From Ktedonobacter robiniae (GTDB taxonomy: Bacteria > Chloroflexota > Ktedonobacteria > Ktedonobacterales > Ktedonobacteraceae), in contig NZ_BNJG01000001.1 of assembly GCF_016587375.1 (NCBI RefSeq), positions 1,674,001-1,738,000 of the forward strand: a DNA stretch of 64,000 bases. The letters are read 5' to 3'. The position numbers were made by a program, and so were the translations under genes. The notes below the pieces were generated by a model that was given only the letters and a program-made list of their open reading frames with translations, was not told the origin of the DNA and ran no database searches. Of the stretch, positions 53,808-62,549 are shown in pieces (the first letter of the stretch is position 1; every line of letters starts with the position of its first letter).

Positions 53808-55337
53808 ATGATGAATATAACACCTTCCATTACCATTCTTGGGTTGGGTCCCGGCGACGCGCAGGATCTTACCGTGCAGGCCCATGATCTGCTGGCCCAG
53901 GCCGCCCAACGCGGGGAGACGGTCTACTTCCGCACCATCATCCACCCCACGGTGGAGCAGTTGCGCGAGGAACTACCCGCGCTCAATATCATCTCATTTG
54001 ATAGCTTTTATGAAGAATCAACCGCCTGGCATTCACTCTACCAGCGGATCGCTGAAGAAGTCTGCACGCTAGCTACGCAAAGCCCCATCATCTACGCCGT
54101 CCCCGGCCATCCACTCATAGGCGAGACATCGGTCCAGATTCTGCTTCAGTTCGCGCGCGAACGAGGCCTCTCCACCTCGATTGTGGCTGGTCTCTCCTTC
54201 CTGGAGCCGGTATGCAGTCTGCTGGGACTCGATCCCTTTGATACCGGCTTGCACATCGTGGATGCAACCATTCTGGCAGGATTGGACCAGGACGAAATCG
54301 CCAGCAAGATTCTGCCCACGACACCTCTACTGATTACCCAAGTCTATAATCGCCGTCTCGCCAGCCAGGTCAAGCTGGCCCTGGGCGAGTGCTATCCCGA
54401 CGAGTGGCCTGTCAAACTGGTACGGGCGGCAGGCGTCTCCGCAGATGAGGCCGCGCTAGAGATGCCTCTCTACGAGCTGGACCACAATAATCAGGCCAAT
54501 CACCTTAGCACCCTGTATGTGCCGCCCCTGGACGCGCTCACACCCCTACGCCTGCCCGATACCTTGCGCTATATCACCAAACGCCTACGCCGCGACCCTG
54601 ATGGCTGTCCCTGGGACCGCCAGCAGACGCACCAGACGCTGACGCGCTACGTCATTGAAGAGACCTATGAAGTGGTTGAGGCCATCGAAGAGAACGATAT
54701 GGAAAAACTCGCCGACGAGCTGGGCGACCTCCTGCTCCAGGTCTACCTGCATGCCGAGATCGCGCGCCAGGAGGGACACTTCGCCCTTGGCGAAGTCTAC
54801 GAGAATATCAACGCCAAGATGCTACGCCGCCATCCACACGTCTTCGGTAATGCCGAGGCCAGCACCGCTGGCCAGGTGGCGCTAAACTGGGAGGAGATCA
54901 AGCGTCAGGAGCGGCTCAACGCGGGCATTGCTGCGCCCGAGATAGAGACCGTCTTCAAAAATATTCCCCAGGCCACACCCGCGCTCATGGTCGCCCAGGA
55001 GTACCAGAAACGCATCGCCAAAACTGGCTTTGAGTTTGATAATCTCGATGAGGTCCTGGCCAAGCTAGAGGAAGAGCTTCAAGAGCTACGCCAGGCCACC
55101 TCCAAAGAAGAGCAGCAAGAGGAGATGGGTGACCTTCTCTTCCTCGTTGCCAAGCTGGCACGCTGGTATAAAGTCGATGCCGAAGAGGCCCTGCGCGCAG
55201 CAAACCGTAAGTTCCGCCAACGCTTCCAGGCCATGGAGAGCTTCGCCCGCCAGGAGCAACGCGAGCTTACCACCTACACCACGCCAGAGTGGATCGCCCT
55301 CTGGAACCGCGCAAAAGAGTATGTTGCCAACAGTTAA
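53808..55337 (+). CDS. mazG: Tetrapyrrole-methylase-like domain fused to MazG nucleotide pyrophosphohydrolase
   Basis: 509 residues, like YabN of Bacillus. Residues 1-~230 form a SAM-methylase-like domain (ITILGLGPGDAQDL, YAVPGHPLIGETS). Two MazG units follow: DGCPWDRQQTHQTLTRYVIEETYEVVEAI with ADELGDLLLQV, and a second with EEELQELRQ and QEEMGDLLFLVAKLARW; the ExxE and ExxD metal residues are seen in both. It probably hydrolyses non-canonical or excess NTPs. The best start is ATG 53808; AGGAG stands 15 bases before, rather far. The following gene is on the other strand. Confidence 0.93.
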   Translation: MMNITPSITILGLGPGDAQDLTVQAHDLLAQAAQRGETVYFRTIIHPTVEQLREELPALNIISFDSFYEESTAWHSLYQRIAEEVCTLATQSPIIYAVPGHPLIGETSVQILLQFARERGLSTSIVAGLSFLEPVCSLLGLDPFDTGLHIVDATILAGLDQDEIASKILPTTPLLITQVYNRRLASQVKLALGECYPDEWPVKLVRAAGVSADEAALEMPLYELDHNNQANHLSTLYVPPLDALTPLRLPDTLRYITKRLRRDPDGCPWDRQQTHQTLTRYVIEETYEVVEAIEENDMEKLADELGDLLLQVYLHAEIARQEGHFALGEVYENINAKMLRRHPHVFGNAEASTAGQVALNWEEIKRQERLNAGIAAPEIETVFKNIPQATPALMVAQEYQKRIAKTGFEFDNLDEVLAKLEEELQELRQATSKEEQQEEMGDLLFLVAKLARWYKVDAEEALRAANRKFRQRFQAMESFARQEQRELTTYTTPEWIALWNRAKEYVANS

Positions 55338-55352
55338 GTGCTTTATGAAGAG

Positions 55353-55462
55353 CGCTACTTACGTACGCGCCCACGCGGCTCATGCTGGGTCAACGTGACC
55401 TCTGCGAAACGCCGACCTATGCTTTACAATGTCCACCAGCGTAGGCGCGTACGTAAGTAGCG
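55353..55462. repeat. 110-base element with 19-base perfect terminal inverted repeats
   Basis: Arms 55353-55371 and 55444-55462 (CGCTACTTACGTACGCGCC and its complement) enclose ~72 unique bases that contain no frame. The design resembles a small non-autonomous insertion. It lies between the convergent mazG and the small gene at 55467. Confidence 0.75.
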
Positions 55463-55466
55463 TACA

Positions 55467-55643
55467 TTATGATGCTAACAGAATTGTTGAGTGCCTGGAT
55501 ATTTCTTCCTCCTCCCAGGTCCAGCCGGACTTTGCTTCAACTGATTCTGGCTGCTTTGCCTCTTGATAGGCCTCTTCTTCAACCACAGATTCTATGTAGG
55601 CATAAAAAGCTTCGTATAAAGTATCTATTCCGTCGAATATCAT
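55467..55643 (-). CDS. Small acidic hypothetical protein, 58 aa
   Basis: Starts at ATG 55643 behind GAGGGGAA, which is the main support. The product is rich in Glu and aromatic residues (DTLYEAFYAYIESVVEEEAYQE, shown in parts) and would form an acidic helix; no known family. The frame is open from 55694 but the extra residues are unlikely to be used. It lies between an inserted-looking repeat and a divergent acyl-CoA dehydrogenase gene. Confidence 0.6.
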   Translation of the reverse strand: MIFDGIDTLYEAFYAYIESVVEEEAYQEAKQPESVEAKSGWTWEEEEISRHSTILLAS

Positions 55644-55869
55644 AGCCGTTCCCCTCTCACCTCTGTCCGTCGCAGAGATTTGTCTCAAATGCATTTCGCT
55701 TCTCTGGTATAGATACTACCTCTGCTATGTCGCAGCACCATCATAAAGTTGTCGCGTAATTGTCGCAATTTCATGTCCCTTAACCCGAAGGCATGATATG
55801 ATAAGAAGAGGCACACAGAAGACGGCAGCACTGGCAAATTGCTGCCACACAAGCCAAAGGAGAAGTCCT

Positions 55870-57030
55870 GTGATCTTTGACCTCAATGAAGAGCAATCAG
55901 ATATCCGCGACATGGTACGTCGCTTTACGCAGAACGAGATAACTCCTCATGCTGAGTCATGGGATGAGCATAATCACTTTCCCCGCGAGATCTTTACCAA
56001 AATGGCGGAACTGGGATTGATGGGCATGACCACGCCGGAAGAGCTGGGCGGGAGCATGCTTTCACGCCTGGCAGCGGCCCTTGTGTATGAAGAACTGGCC
56101 CAGGGCGATATGGCGACGGCGGTTGGCCTCTCCGTCCATAACATGGTCACCGGGTCTATCGCGCGCTTCGGCAATGAGGAGCAGCGCGAGCGCTGGGTGG
56201 GCAAGCTAGCGTCCGGAGAGATCCTAGGCGCCTTCTCGCTGAGCGAGGCTGCCTCTGGCTCCGATGCCGCCAGCCTGCAATGTCGGGCCGAGCGCTCGGG
56301 CGATAGCTACATTTTGAATGGGAATAAGCTCTGGGTGACCAACGCGGGCGAGGCCGATATCTATCTGCTTATGGCGCGTACCGTTTCCGGCAATGACGCC
56401 TCGGGCATCTCCTGCTTCGTTATCGAGAAGGATACGCCCTGCTTTGCCTTTGGCAAGACTGAGCGCAAGATGGGCCTGCATTCCTCGCCCACGCGTGAGT
56501 TGATCTTTGAGAGCTGCCAGATTCCCGTTTCGCAACGCCTGGGAGAAGAGGGGCAGGGCTTTAAGATTGCGCTCTCCTCACTCGATGGTGGGCGCATCAA
56601 TATTGGCGCGGTCGCAGTCGGTGTCGCCCAGGCGGCCTTTGAGACCGCTCGCCAGTACGCCCAGGAGCGCCAGCAGTTTGGCAAACCCATCGGTACCTTT
56701 CAGGCCATTGAGTTTATGCTCGCCGATATGGCTATGAAGATTGAGGCCTCGCGCCTGCTGGTCTATGAGGCCGCTTATAAGCTCGACCAGTCCAAACAAC
56801 CATCCAAGCAGGTCTCGATGTATGCCTCGATGGCTAAATGCTTCGCGACGGACTCGGCGATGGAGGTTACCACCAATGCGGTCCAGGTCCTGGGCGGCGC
56901 GGGCTATGTCCGCGATTACCCAGTCGAGCGCTATATGCGCGATGTAAAGGTGGCACAGATCTTTGAGGGAACCAATCAAATTCAACGTATCGTCATTGGC
57001 CGCGCCCTCCTCGACCAGATCCGCGCATGA
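55870..57030 (+). CDS. Acyl-CoA dehydrogenase
   Basis: 386 residues, FAD enzyme that introduces a double bond in acyl-CoA. Seen: N-terminal helical domain (FDLNEEQSDIRDMVRRF), middle beta domain (GAFSLSEAASGSDAA, LWVTNAGEADIYL), and C-terminal domain with RQQFGKPIGTFQAIEF, QVLGGAGYVRDYPVER and the catalytic Glu in FEGTNQIQR, the position used in short-chain/butyryl-type enzymes. GTG 55870 was chosen because AAAGGAG lies seven bases upstream; the frame from 55798 adds unlikely residues. No other beta-oxidation gene is adjacent. Confidence 0.95.
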   Translation: MIFDLNEEQSDIRDMVRRFTQNEITPHAESWDEHNHFPREIFTKMAELGLMGMTTPEELGGSMLSRLAAALVYEELAQGDMATAVGLSVHNMVTGSIARFGNEEQRERWVGKLASGEILGAFSLSEAASGSDAASLQCRAERSGDSYILNGNKLWVTNAGEADIYLLMARTVSGNDASGISCFVIEKDTPCFAFGKTERKMGLHSSPTRELIFESCQIPVSQRLGEEGQGFKIALSSLDGGRINIGAVAVGVAQAAFETARQYAQERQQFGKPIGTFQAIEFMLADMAMKIEASRLLVYEAAYKLDQSKQPSKQVSMYASMAKCFATDSAMEVTTNAVQVLGGAGYVRDYPVERYMRDVKVAQIFEGTNQIQRIVIGRALLDQIRA

Positions 57031-57302
57031 ATTTCTATGCGGCTGGAAAAATGCGCATAGCCCCTGAGCATACCAACCGCTTATTGTAGACTTGCCAGAA
57101 TCGTCTTTTTTCGATATGCTAAAAATGCAAATTTTCTGAACGACCGGGACGTGTATTGCCATCTTGACAGGAATGGGGGTATGCGTCCTAGTTTTTTACC
57201 CCCTCCTTGCCATTACCCTTATAATATCCTAAAGTTCTTATCTTTCTTTTTCGATATATCTACCAAGATGTTTTCCAGGCATTTGCTTCTGACTTACTTT
57301 TC
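57031..57302. other. Intergenic region before element F
   Basis: About 270 bases; TATAAT at 57222 could be a -10 box for lysS but lacks a good -35. No gene seen. Confidence 0.35.
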
Positions 57303-57382
57303 GCGCCTACGGCGCTCACAGGGGTAAGGATGTGCTGGTGTGGGGCTGAAGGCCCCGCACCAGCACATCCTTACCCCTGTGA
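57303..57382. repeat. Two-hairpin element, copy F
   Basis: Small hairpin GCGCC-TAC-GGCGC (57303-57315), then 31-base arms (57316-57346, 57352-57382) with a single G-U pair. It lies upstream of lysS. Confidence 0.85.
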
Positions 57383-57473
57383 CAAGGGAACCAGGGAACA
57401 TGATCCTGTCTTACCTCGATATAAATACAAGGGGTGAAATCCTGGTCTAACTTATCCTCTAGGAGTTTTGACG

Positions 57474-59135
57474 ATGAAAGCTGATTGGGTCGCGAAGATT
57501 AGCGACCGAGTAGAGCAGCATGTGCGCCAGGTCAAGGGCGAGCATGCGACTATCATTTGTGCCTCTGGACTCAGTCCATCGGGGACGGTTCACCTGGGCA
57601 ATATGCGTGAGATTATGACGGTTCACCTGGTCGCCGAAGAGCTACGTGCTCGCGGCTGGCAGGTAGAGCATATACAGTTTTGGGATGACTATGACCGCCT
57701 GCGCAAGGTGCCTGCGGGTATTCCAGAGTCGTTCGCGAGCTATATTGGGCAGCCTCTCTGTGAGGTACCTGATCCCTTTGGAGTCTATGCCTCGTATGCC
57801 GACCGCTATATTACTGAATTTAGCGAGAGCATCGCACCCCTCAATCTTCCTATGACCCAGGTGCGCCAGTCAATCGCCTATCGCGAGGGGCGCTATACCC
57901 ACAAGGTCAAACAGGCCCTGGCCCAGCGGGGAGAGATCTTTGATATCCTGGCTGAGTATCAAACGCGCCAGGAACAGCAAGAAACGGTCTCCGAGAGGCG
58001 GGCCGCCTATTACCCTTATAAGGTCTATTGCGAGGCCTGTGGCAAGGATACGACGCAAATACAGCACTATGAAGAGGCGACTGCCAGTATCGATTATAGC
58101 TGCCAGCACTGTCAGCATAGTGGAGCCTTTAGTCTGAACGAGAAAAATTCCGGCAAGCTGGTCTGGAAGGTAGACTGGCCCATGCGCTGGAGCGAGGCGC
58201 AGGTAGACTTTGAGCCTGCGGGCGCCGACCACTCGACGCCAGGAAGCAGCTTCACCGTTGGTCAGCGCATCGTGCAGGAGATCTTCCATTCTCCTGCTCC
58301 CCAATACGCGGCCTATGCCTTTGTGGGCATGGAGGGCCGTGTGAAGATCTCCAGTTCCGTGGGAACTGATGCTTCGCCAGCCAATGCGCTCTCCATCCTG
58401 GAGCCTGCGATTCTACGCTGGCTCTATATCCGCCGCGCCAACAACCAGCCATTTAATATCGACTTTGGGCAGGGTCTTTTGCGGCTCTACGATGAATGGG
58501 ATTCCCTCGTGCGCCAGGTCGCAGCTGGCAAGGTTAACGAGGCCAACCTGGTCGCCTACCAACGCGCCATCCAGACCTCGCTGGGTGCTGTGAAGCGAGC
58601 CGAGCGCACGGTGCCATTCTCGCTACTCGCCTCGACCCTGGATGTCACACAGGGCAATCTTGAGCAGGTCTTGCGCATCGCCACGCAGAGCCTGAAGGAA
58701 GAGGAACCCCTCACCCCGGCACAACTAGAGCCGCGCCTGACCTGCGCCGCTAACTGGATCAACAACTACTTGCCCGAAGACGAGCGCACCTTTATCCGCG
58801 CCAGCTTTGATACTGAGACCTATGCCCAACTTGGGGAAAGCGAGCAAGAGGCGCTCCGCCTCCTAGTCGTGGAGCTTGAGGGTGCCTGGAACCTGGATGT
58901 CCTGACCGACCTGATGTACCGCATTCCCAAGCAGGTGCGTGAACTACCCGCAGACGCGCCCGCCACACCCGAGTTGAAGCAGGCCCAGCGTGCCTTCTTC
59001 GCCGCAATCTACACGTTGATCTGTGGCTCGGACACCGGACCGCGTATCCCAACCCTCATGCTCTCCCTGGGCAAAGAGAAGGTCAAGAGCCTGCTCGACC
59101 CCAATGGGGCTTCTGTAGTCACAGAGTCGGCATAA
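57474..59135 (+). CDS. lysS: Class I lysyl-tRNA synthetase
   Basis: 553 residues. A class I synthetase with the HIGH-like motif SGTVHLGNMRE and the KMSKS-like KISSSVG (in GRVKISSSVGTDASP), plus a zinc-like CxxC pair (CEACGKD, CQHCQHS). This enzyme type replaces the class II LysRS of most bacteria. The C-terminal ~150 residues are the helical anticodon part. ATG 57474 has AGGAG eight bases upstream. A terminator starts eight bases after the stop. Confidence 0.95.
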   Translation: MKADWVAKISDRVEQHVRQVKGEHATIICASGLSPSGTVHLGNMREIMTVHLVAEELRARGWQVEHIQFWDDYDRLRKVPAGIPESFASYIGQPLCEVPDPFGVYASYADRYITEFSESIAPLNLPMTQVRQSIAYREGRYTHKVKQALAQRGEIFDILAEYQTRQEQQETVSERRAAYYPYKVYCEACGKDTTQIQHYEEATASIDYSCQHCQHSGAFSLNEKNSGKLVWKVDWPMRWSEAQVDFEPAGADHSTPGSSFTVGQRIVQEIFHSPAPQYAAYAFVGMEGRVKISSSVGTDASPANALSILEPAILRWLYIRRANNQPFNIDFGQGLLRLYDEWDSLVRQVAAGKVNEANLVAYQRAIQTSLGAVKRAERTVPFSLLASTLDVTQGNLEQVLRIATQSLKEEEPLTPAQLEPRLTCAANWINNYLPEDERTFIRASFDTETYAQLGESEQEALRLLVVELEGAWNLDVLTDLMYRIPKQVRELPADAPATPELKQAQRAFFAAIYTLICGSDTGPRIPTLMLSLGKEKVKSLLDPNGASVVTESA

Positions 59136-59142
59136 CATAGAG

Positions 59143-59186
59143 CGAGAGGTCACTGCTCAATCTCGTGGTTGAGCAGTGACCTCTCG
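59143..59186. terminator. Bidirectional terminator after lysS
   Basis: Perfect 18-base arms (59143-59160, 59169-59186), 8-base loop. It directly touches the stop codon of the convergent broken kinase gene at 59187. Confidence 0.8.
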
Positions 59187-61035
59187 TTAGTCTATTGCAA
59201 CAGAACAGACCGCGAGCGTGCGCTTATCCCTCGCAAAAGCCAGGTAGAGTTCATCAGTCCCCGTGCCCCACGCATTCAAACTTGCATTTACCACCGCAGT
59301 TTGCGCAACATCAGGTTTATCTATTGTGGCCGTACTCCCAAGAGCAGCAATAGACCAGATGTGCAGGTTACCCAAATGATCTAGAGAGGCAACGCTTGTA
59401 TCATTGAGCCAGGCAACATGACGCACCTTGCCGCCTACGTTCGCGTGTCCTCGATAAGTTATATGCAGGGTTGGATCTTGCAGGCCGCTAACAATGACCG
59501 TGCCATCATCGCTTGCCGACGCAATATTATATAGGGCAGGACTACAACTTACCTCATTTACCATCGCTTTATGCATATACAAATGTGTGTTGCGTCCGTT
59601 GGTATAAGCAGCAACAAGACCATCAGCATAGCCTACAACAAAATAGACTGAATTATATTGATCTACAACCATTGCCAGGTCACGAACAGAGCTGCCAATC
59701 TGCACACTTGAGGTTACAGCCGCCCAGTTGCTCTCTGCCAGGCGCCGATATTCAGTAATATACACATTATGATCTTCGCACACGACAGCAACATGATCCC
59801 ACGAGCCAGCTAATACCACAATAGAAGAAGGGACACTGAAACGTATATCATAAGGATCTTTATTATTTTGGGACCAGAGAATCACCTCTCGACCCTGGTG
59901 CTGCCAAGAGGCAACCATACCAGAGAAAGGCACGCACACCAAGTGGTCGGTAGGATAGGTATGACCCATATCTACAACGCGACTACCGTCTAAGAGTACA
60001 GAGAGACTATTATCTATACAAGCCACAACACTTCCTGATGCATCGCTCCCGCGAGCAACACACTTAATCGCTGAACTGAAAGTGTGCTGCCATGCAGGCG
60101 TAAGTTTACGCACCTTGCTGGGAATAGGTGTATCCCCATCTGCTCCGTCGGCAATGGGTGTCTCATCCGCACCAGTACTATAGCTTGCTACCACACTCGT
60201 TTGATGATGACCCAACACACTGGCAAAGAGGTACATCCCCCCTATGGCAACCAGTCCGCCGCCTAGCGCAAGCACACGCCGCCTACTTACCCCACTAGAA
60301 GCGCCTCCACGGCTTTTCTGAGATGGCGTATAAATCTCGACACGGTCGAAGGGATACATATGTAGTGCAAGTTTTATAGTTTCCCGAACTTCAATGACGC
60401 TAGTAGGGCGTTTCTGTAAATCTAATTCTAGCATGCGCGAGACCAGGTTTGGCAGTTCGTGCGACATGCCAAAGCCGATCTCTGGAATAGGAGGGAAGCG
60501 GAAGGGATGAGAAGCGGGATCCTGGCCCGTCAGGACCTGATGTAGGAGCGCACCCAGGCTATAGATATCTGATTGCGTCGTTGTCTGAGCTTTGCCATAC
60601 TGTTCAGGCGCGGCATATCCTGGAGAGCCAAAAATGCAGATGTGGAATGCCTGGATGGCTTAACAAGCGGAGCATGAAGGCTTCGCGCTCAAATGTTGCT
60701 ATCGCATCATGCGTCTGTGATGGAGAAAGTCCAGCGAGATCAATCATCTTGATAGCGACGGCCATACCTTTGAGCTTAGCATCTTCGGCTTTATAGGTCG
60801 AGCCATAGCCTCCCTCGCCGAGAACTTCGACAATCTGGTAACGCCCTTTGAAGAGGACACCAGGCTCTAGAGGCACGACAGGAACAATAGTGATCATCCG
60901 CTGCCCCGCTCCCTGGCTAGAAGCGGAGATGGACTCCTCGTCATCAAGCTGCAAACGCGAGAGAGGCTGTTGACAAAACTGGCAAGCCGATGCAGTGGTT
61001 TCGTTGCCTCCACCACAATGATCGCAAAATAACAT
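59187..61035 (-). pseudogene. Serine/threonine kinase with C-terminal propeller, broken by internal deletion
   Basis: The 5' frame (61035-60604) gives a zinc ribbon (CDHCGG...CQFCQQPL), a GEGGYGSTY glycine loop and the VAIK lysine, then reaches HPGIPHLHF and runs out of frame to a stop. From ~60635 another frame continues with [21 protein letters not shown] and SLGALLHQVLTG, kinase C-lobe, then one membrane helix (VLALGGGLVAIGGMYLFASVL) and ~300 residues of weak WD40-type repeats ending at 59187. Missing between the parts are strands 4-5, the hinge, the HRD catalytic loop and DFG: about 100 residues by comparison with kinases of this type. Kinase activity should be absent. Confidence 0.85.
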
Positions 61036-61159
61036 CTGTTGTATCGCTCCTTACAGCAGCGATGATCGATATTTTTCAAACATCCTTGTCATACCCATCC
61101 ATCACCCACTTATGCATACAAAGATGAACGCATAGACCTGCTCGTCGTCAAATGACACG

Positions 61160-62410
61160 CTACAAACCTGGGAAATCGAGGGTGCCGAAGTAGTCGTCGA
61201 GCGTCTCGGCACGCCGGATGAGTTGGATCTCGCCGTTCTCACGCAAGAGCAGTTCCGCCGAGCGCAGCTTGCCGTTATAGTTAAAGCCCATGGCATGACC
61301 ATGCGCCCCCGTATCGTGGATGATGAGGACATCCCCTGGAGAGATAGCAGGCAAGCTTCGATCAATGGCGAATTTATCGAAATTTTCGCAGAGCGATCCC
61401 ACGACATCATACGTCTCGTTCGCGGGCTGATCCTCTTTCCCCAAAACAGTAATGTGGTGATAGGCGCCATACAGCGCGGGCCGCATCAGGTTTGTCATGC
61501 AGGCGTCCAGGCCTATATAGCGCTTATACGTCTCTTTCTGGTGGAGCGCTGTGGTCATCAGGTAGCCATGTGGTCCTGTGATCACCCGGCCGCATTCCAT
61601 GACTATACGCAGGGGATGCAGGTTGTTGGCAACGATTTTCTGCGTGTACAGGGTCTGCAACTCCTGGCCAAACGTCTCCATATCAAAGGCATTCTGCTCT
61701 GGACGATAGGGGATGCCAATGCCGCCACCCATATTGATAAAGGAGAAGGTGATGCCAACCTCGCGCGAAAGGGCCGCGACCAGGTCAAAGAGCATGAGTG
61801 CAGTCTCAAGAAAATACGCTACGTTGAGTTCGTTAGAGGCCAGCATGGCGTGTAGCCCAAAGCGCCTGACGCCCTTCTCCTTCGCGCTGGCATACGCTTG
61901 AAAGAGTTGATCATAGGTCAGGCCATACTTTGCCTCCTTGGGATCACCAATAATGGCGTTTCCGGCGCGCAATGGCCCTGGATTGTAGCGAAAACTGATC
62001 AGGTCGGGAAGGCCTGCCTGCTCTTCGAGATAGGCGATATGACTGATGTCGTCCAGGTTGATGACCGCTCCCAGTTCCCTGGCCTTGCGATACTCGCTCG
62101 CAGGCGTCTGGTTGGAGGTAAACATAATCTCTTCGCCAGTAAAGCCTACACGCTCCGCGAGCACAAGCTCGGGCAGAGAGCTACAATCTACACCCAGGCC
62201 CTCCTCCTTGAGGATACGTAAAATATGGGGATTGGGCAGGGCCTTGACCGCGAAATAATTGGTAAAGCTCTCCGACCAGGCAAAGGCCCGCTTCATGCGA
62301 CGCACAGCGGCGCGGATCCCCTGCTCATCATAGAGGTGAAATGGCGTGGGATGGGTTGCAATAAGCGCTTCAAGGCGCTCAGGAGAGAGAGGAAAACGCT
62401 TCTCGGACAT
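61160..62410 (-). CDS. lysA: Diaminopimelate decarboxylase (fold III PLP enzyme)
   Basis: 416 residues. Last step of lysine synthesis, meso-diaminopimelate to L-lysine. Seen: PLP lysine in YFAVKALPNP, MFTSNQTP, the His face GLHAMLASN, the phosphate loop NMGGGIGIPY, and the subunit-interface motif, which reads CENFDKF instead of the usual CESxD. Other decarboxylases of the same fold (ornithine, carboxynorspermidine) are possible, but the layout fits LysA best. ATG 62410 is chosen with AAGGAAGG upstream; the frame from 62539 only translates an inserted-looking repeat. Confidence 0.88.
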   Translation of the reverse strand: MSEKRFPLSPERLEALIATHPTPFHLYDEQGIRAAVRRMKRAFAWSESFTNYFAVKALPNPHILRILKEEGLGVDCSSLPELVLAERVGFTGEEIMFTSNQTPASEYRKARELGAVINLDDISHIAYLEEQAGLPDLISFRYNPGPLRAGNAIIGDPKEAKYGLTYDQLFQAYASAKEKGVRRFGLHAMLASNELNVAYFLETALMLFDLVAALSREVGITFSFINMGGGIGIPYRPEQNAFDMETFGQELQTLYTQKIVANNLHPLRIVMECGRVITGPHGYLMTTALHQKETYKRYIGLDACMTNLMRPALYGAYHHITVLGKEDQPANETYDVVGSLCENFDKFAIDRSLPAISPGDVLIIHDTGAHGHAMGFNYNGKLRSAELLLRENGEIQLIRRAETLDDYFGTLDFPGL

Positions 62411-62446
62411 ATTTTGACTGTATCCTTCCTTAATCCTACGCCGCCT

Positions 62447-62549
62447 TGTAGGGTCCATGCTGGCATGGACTTCGAGGCCCGCAGGCCGATACCCTGACGT
62501 GGGGGAGCAATCGCTTCGCTCGTTAGTCCATGCCAGCATGGACCCTACA
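62447..62549. repeat. 103-base element with 24-base perfect terminal inverted repeats
   Basis: Arms 62447-62470 and 62526-62549 (TGTAGGGTCCATGCTGGCAT... and its complement). The design is like that at 55353-55462 but the sequence differs. It overlaps the stop of the kinase gene at 62545, whose end may thus be defined by it. Confidence 0.8.
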
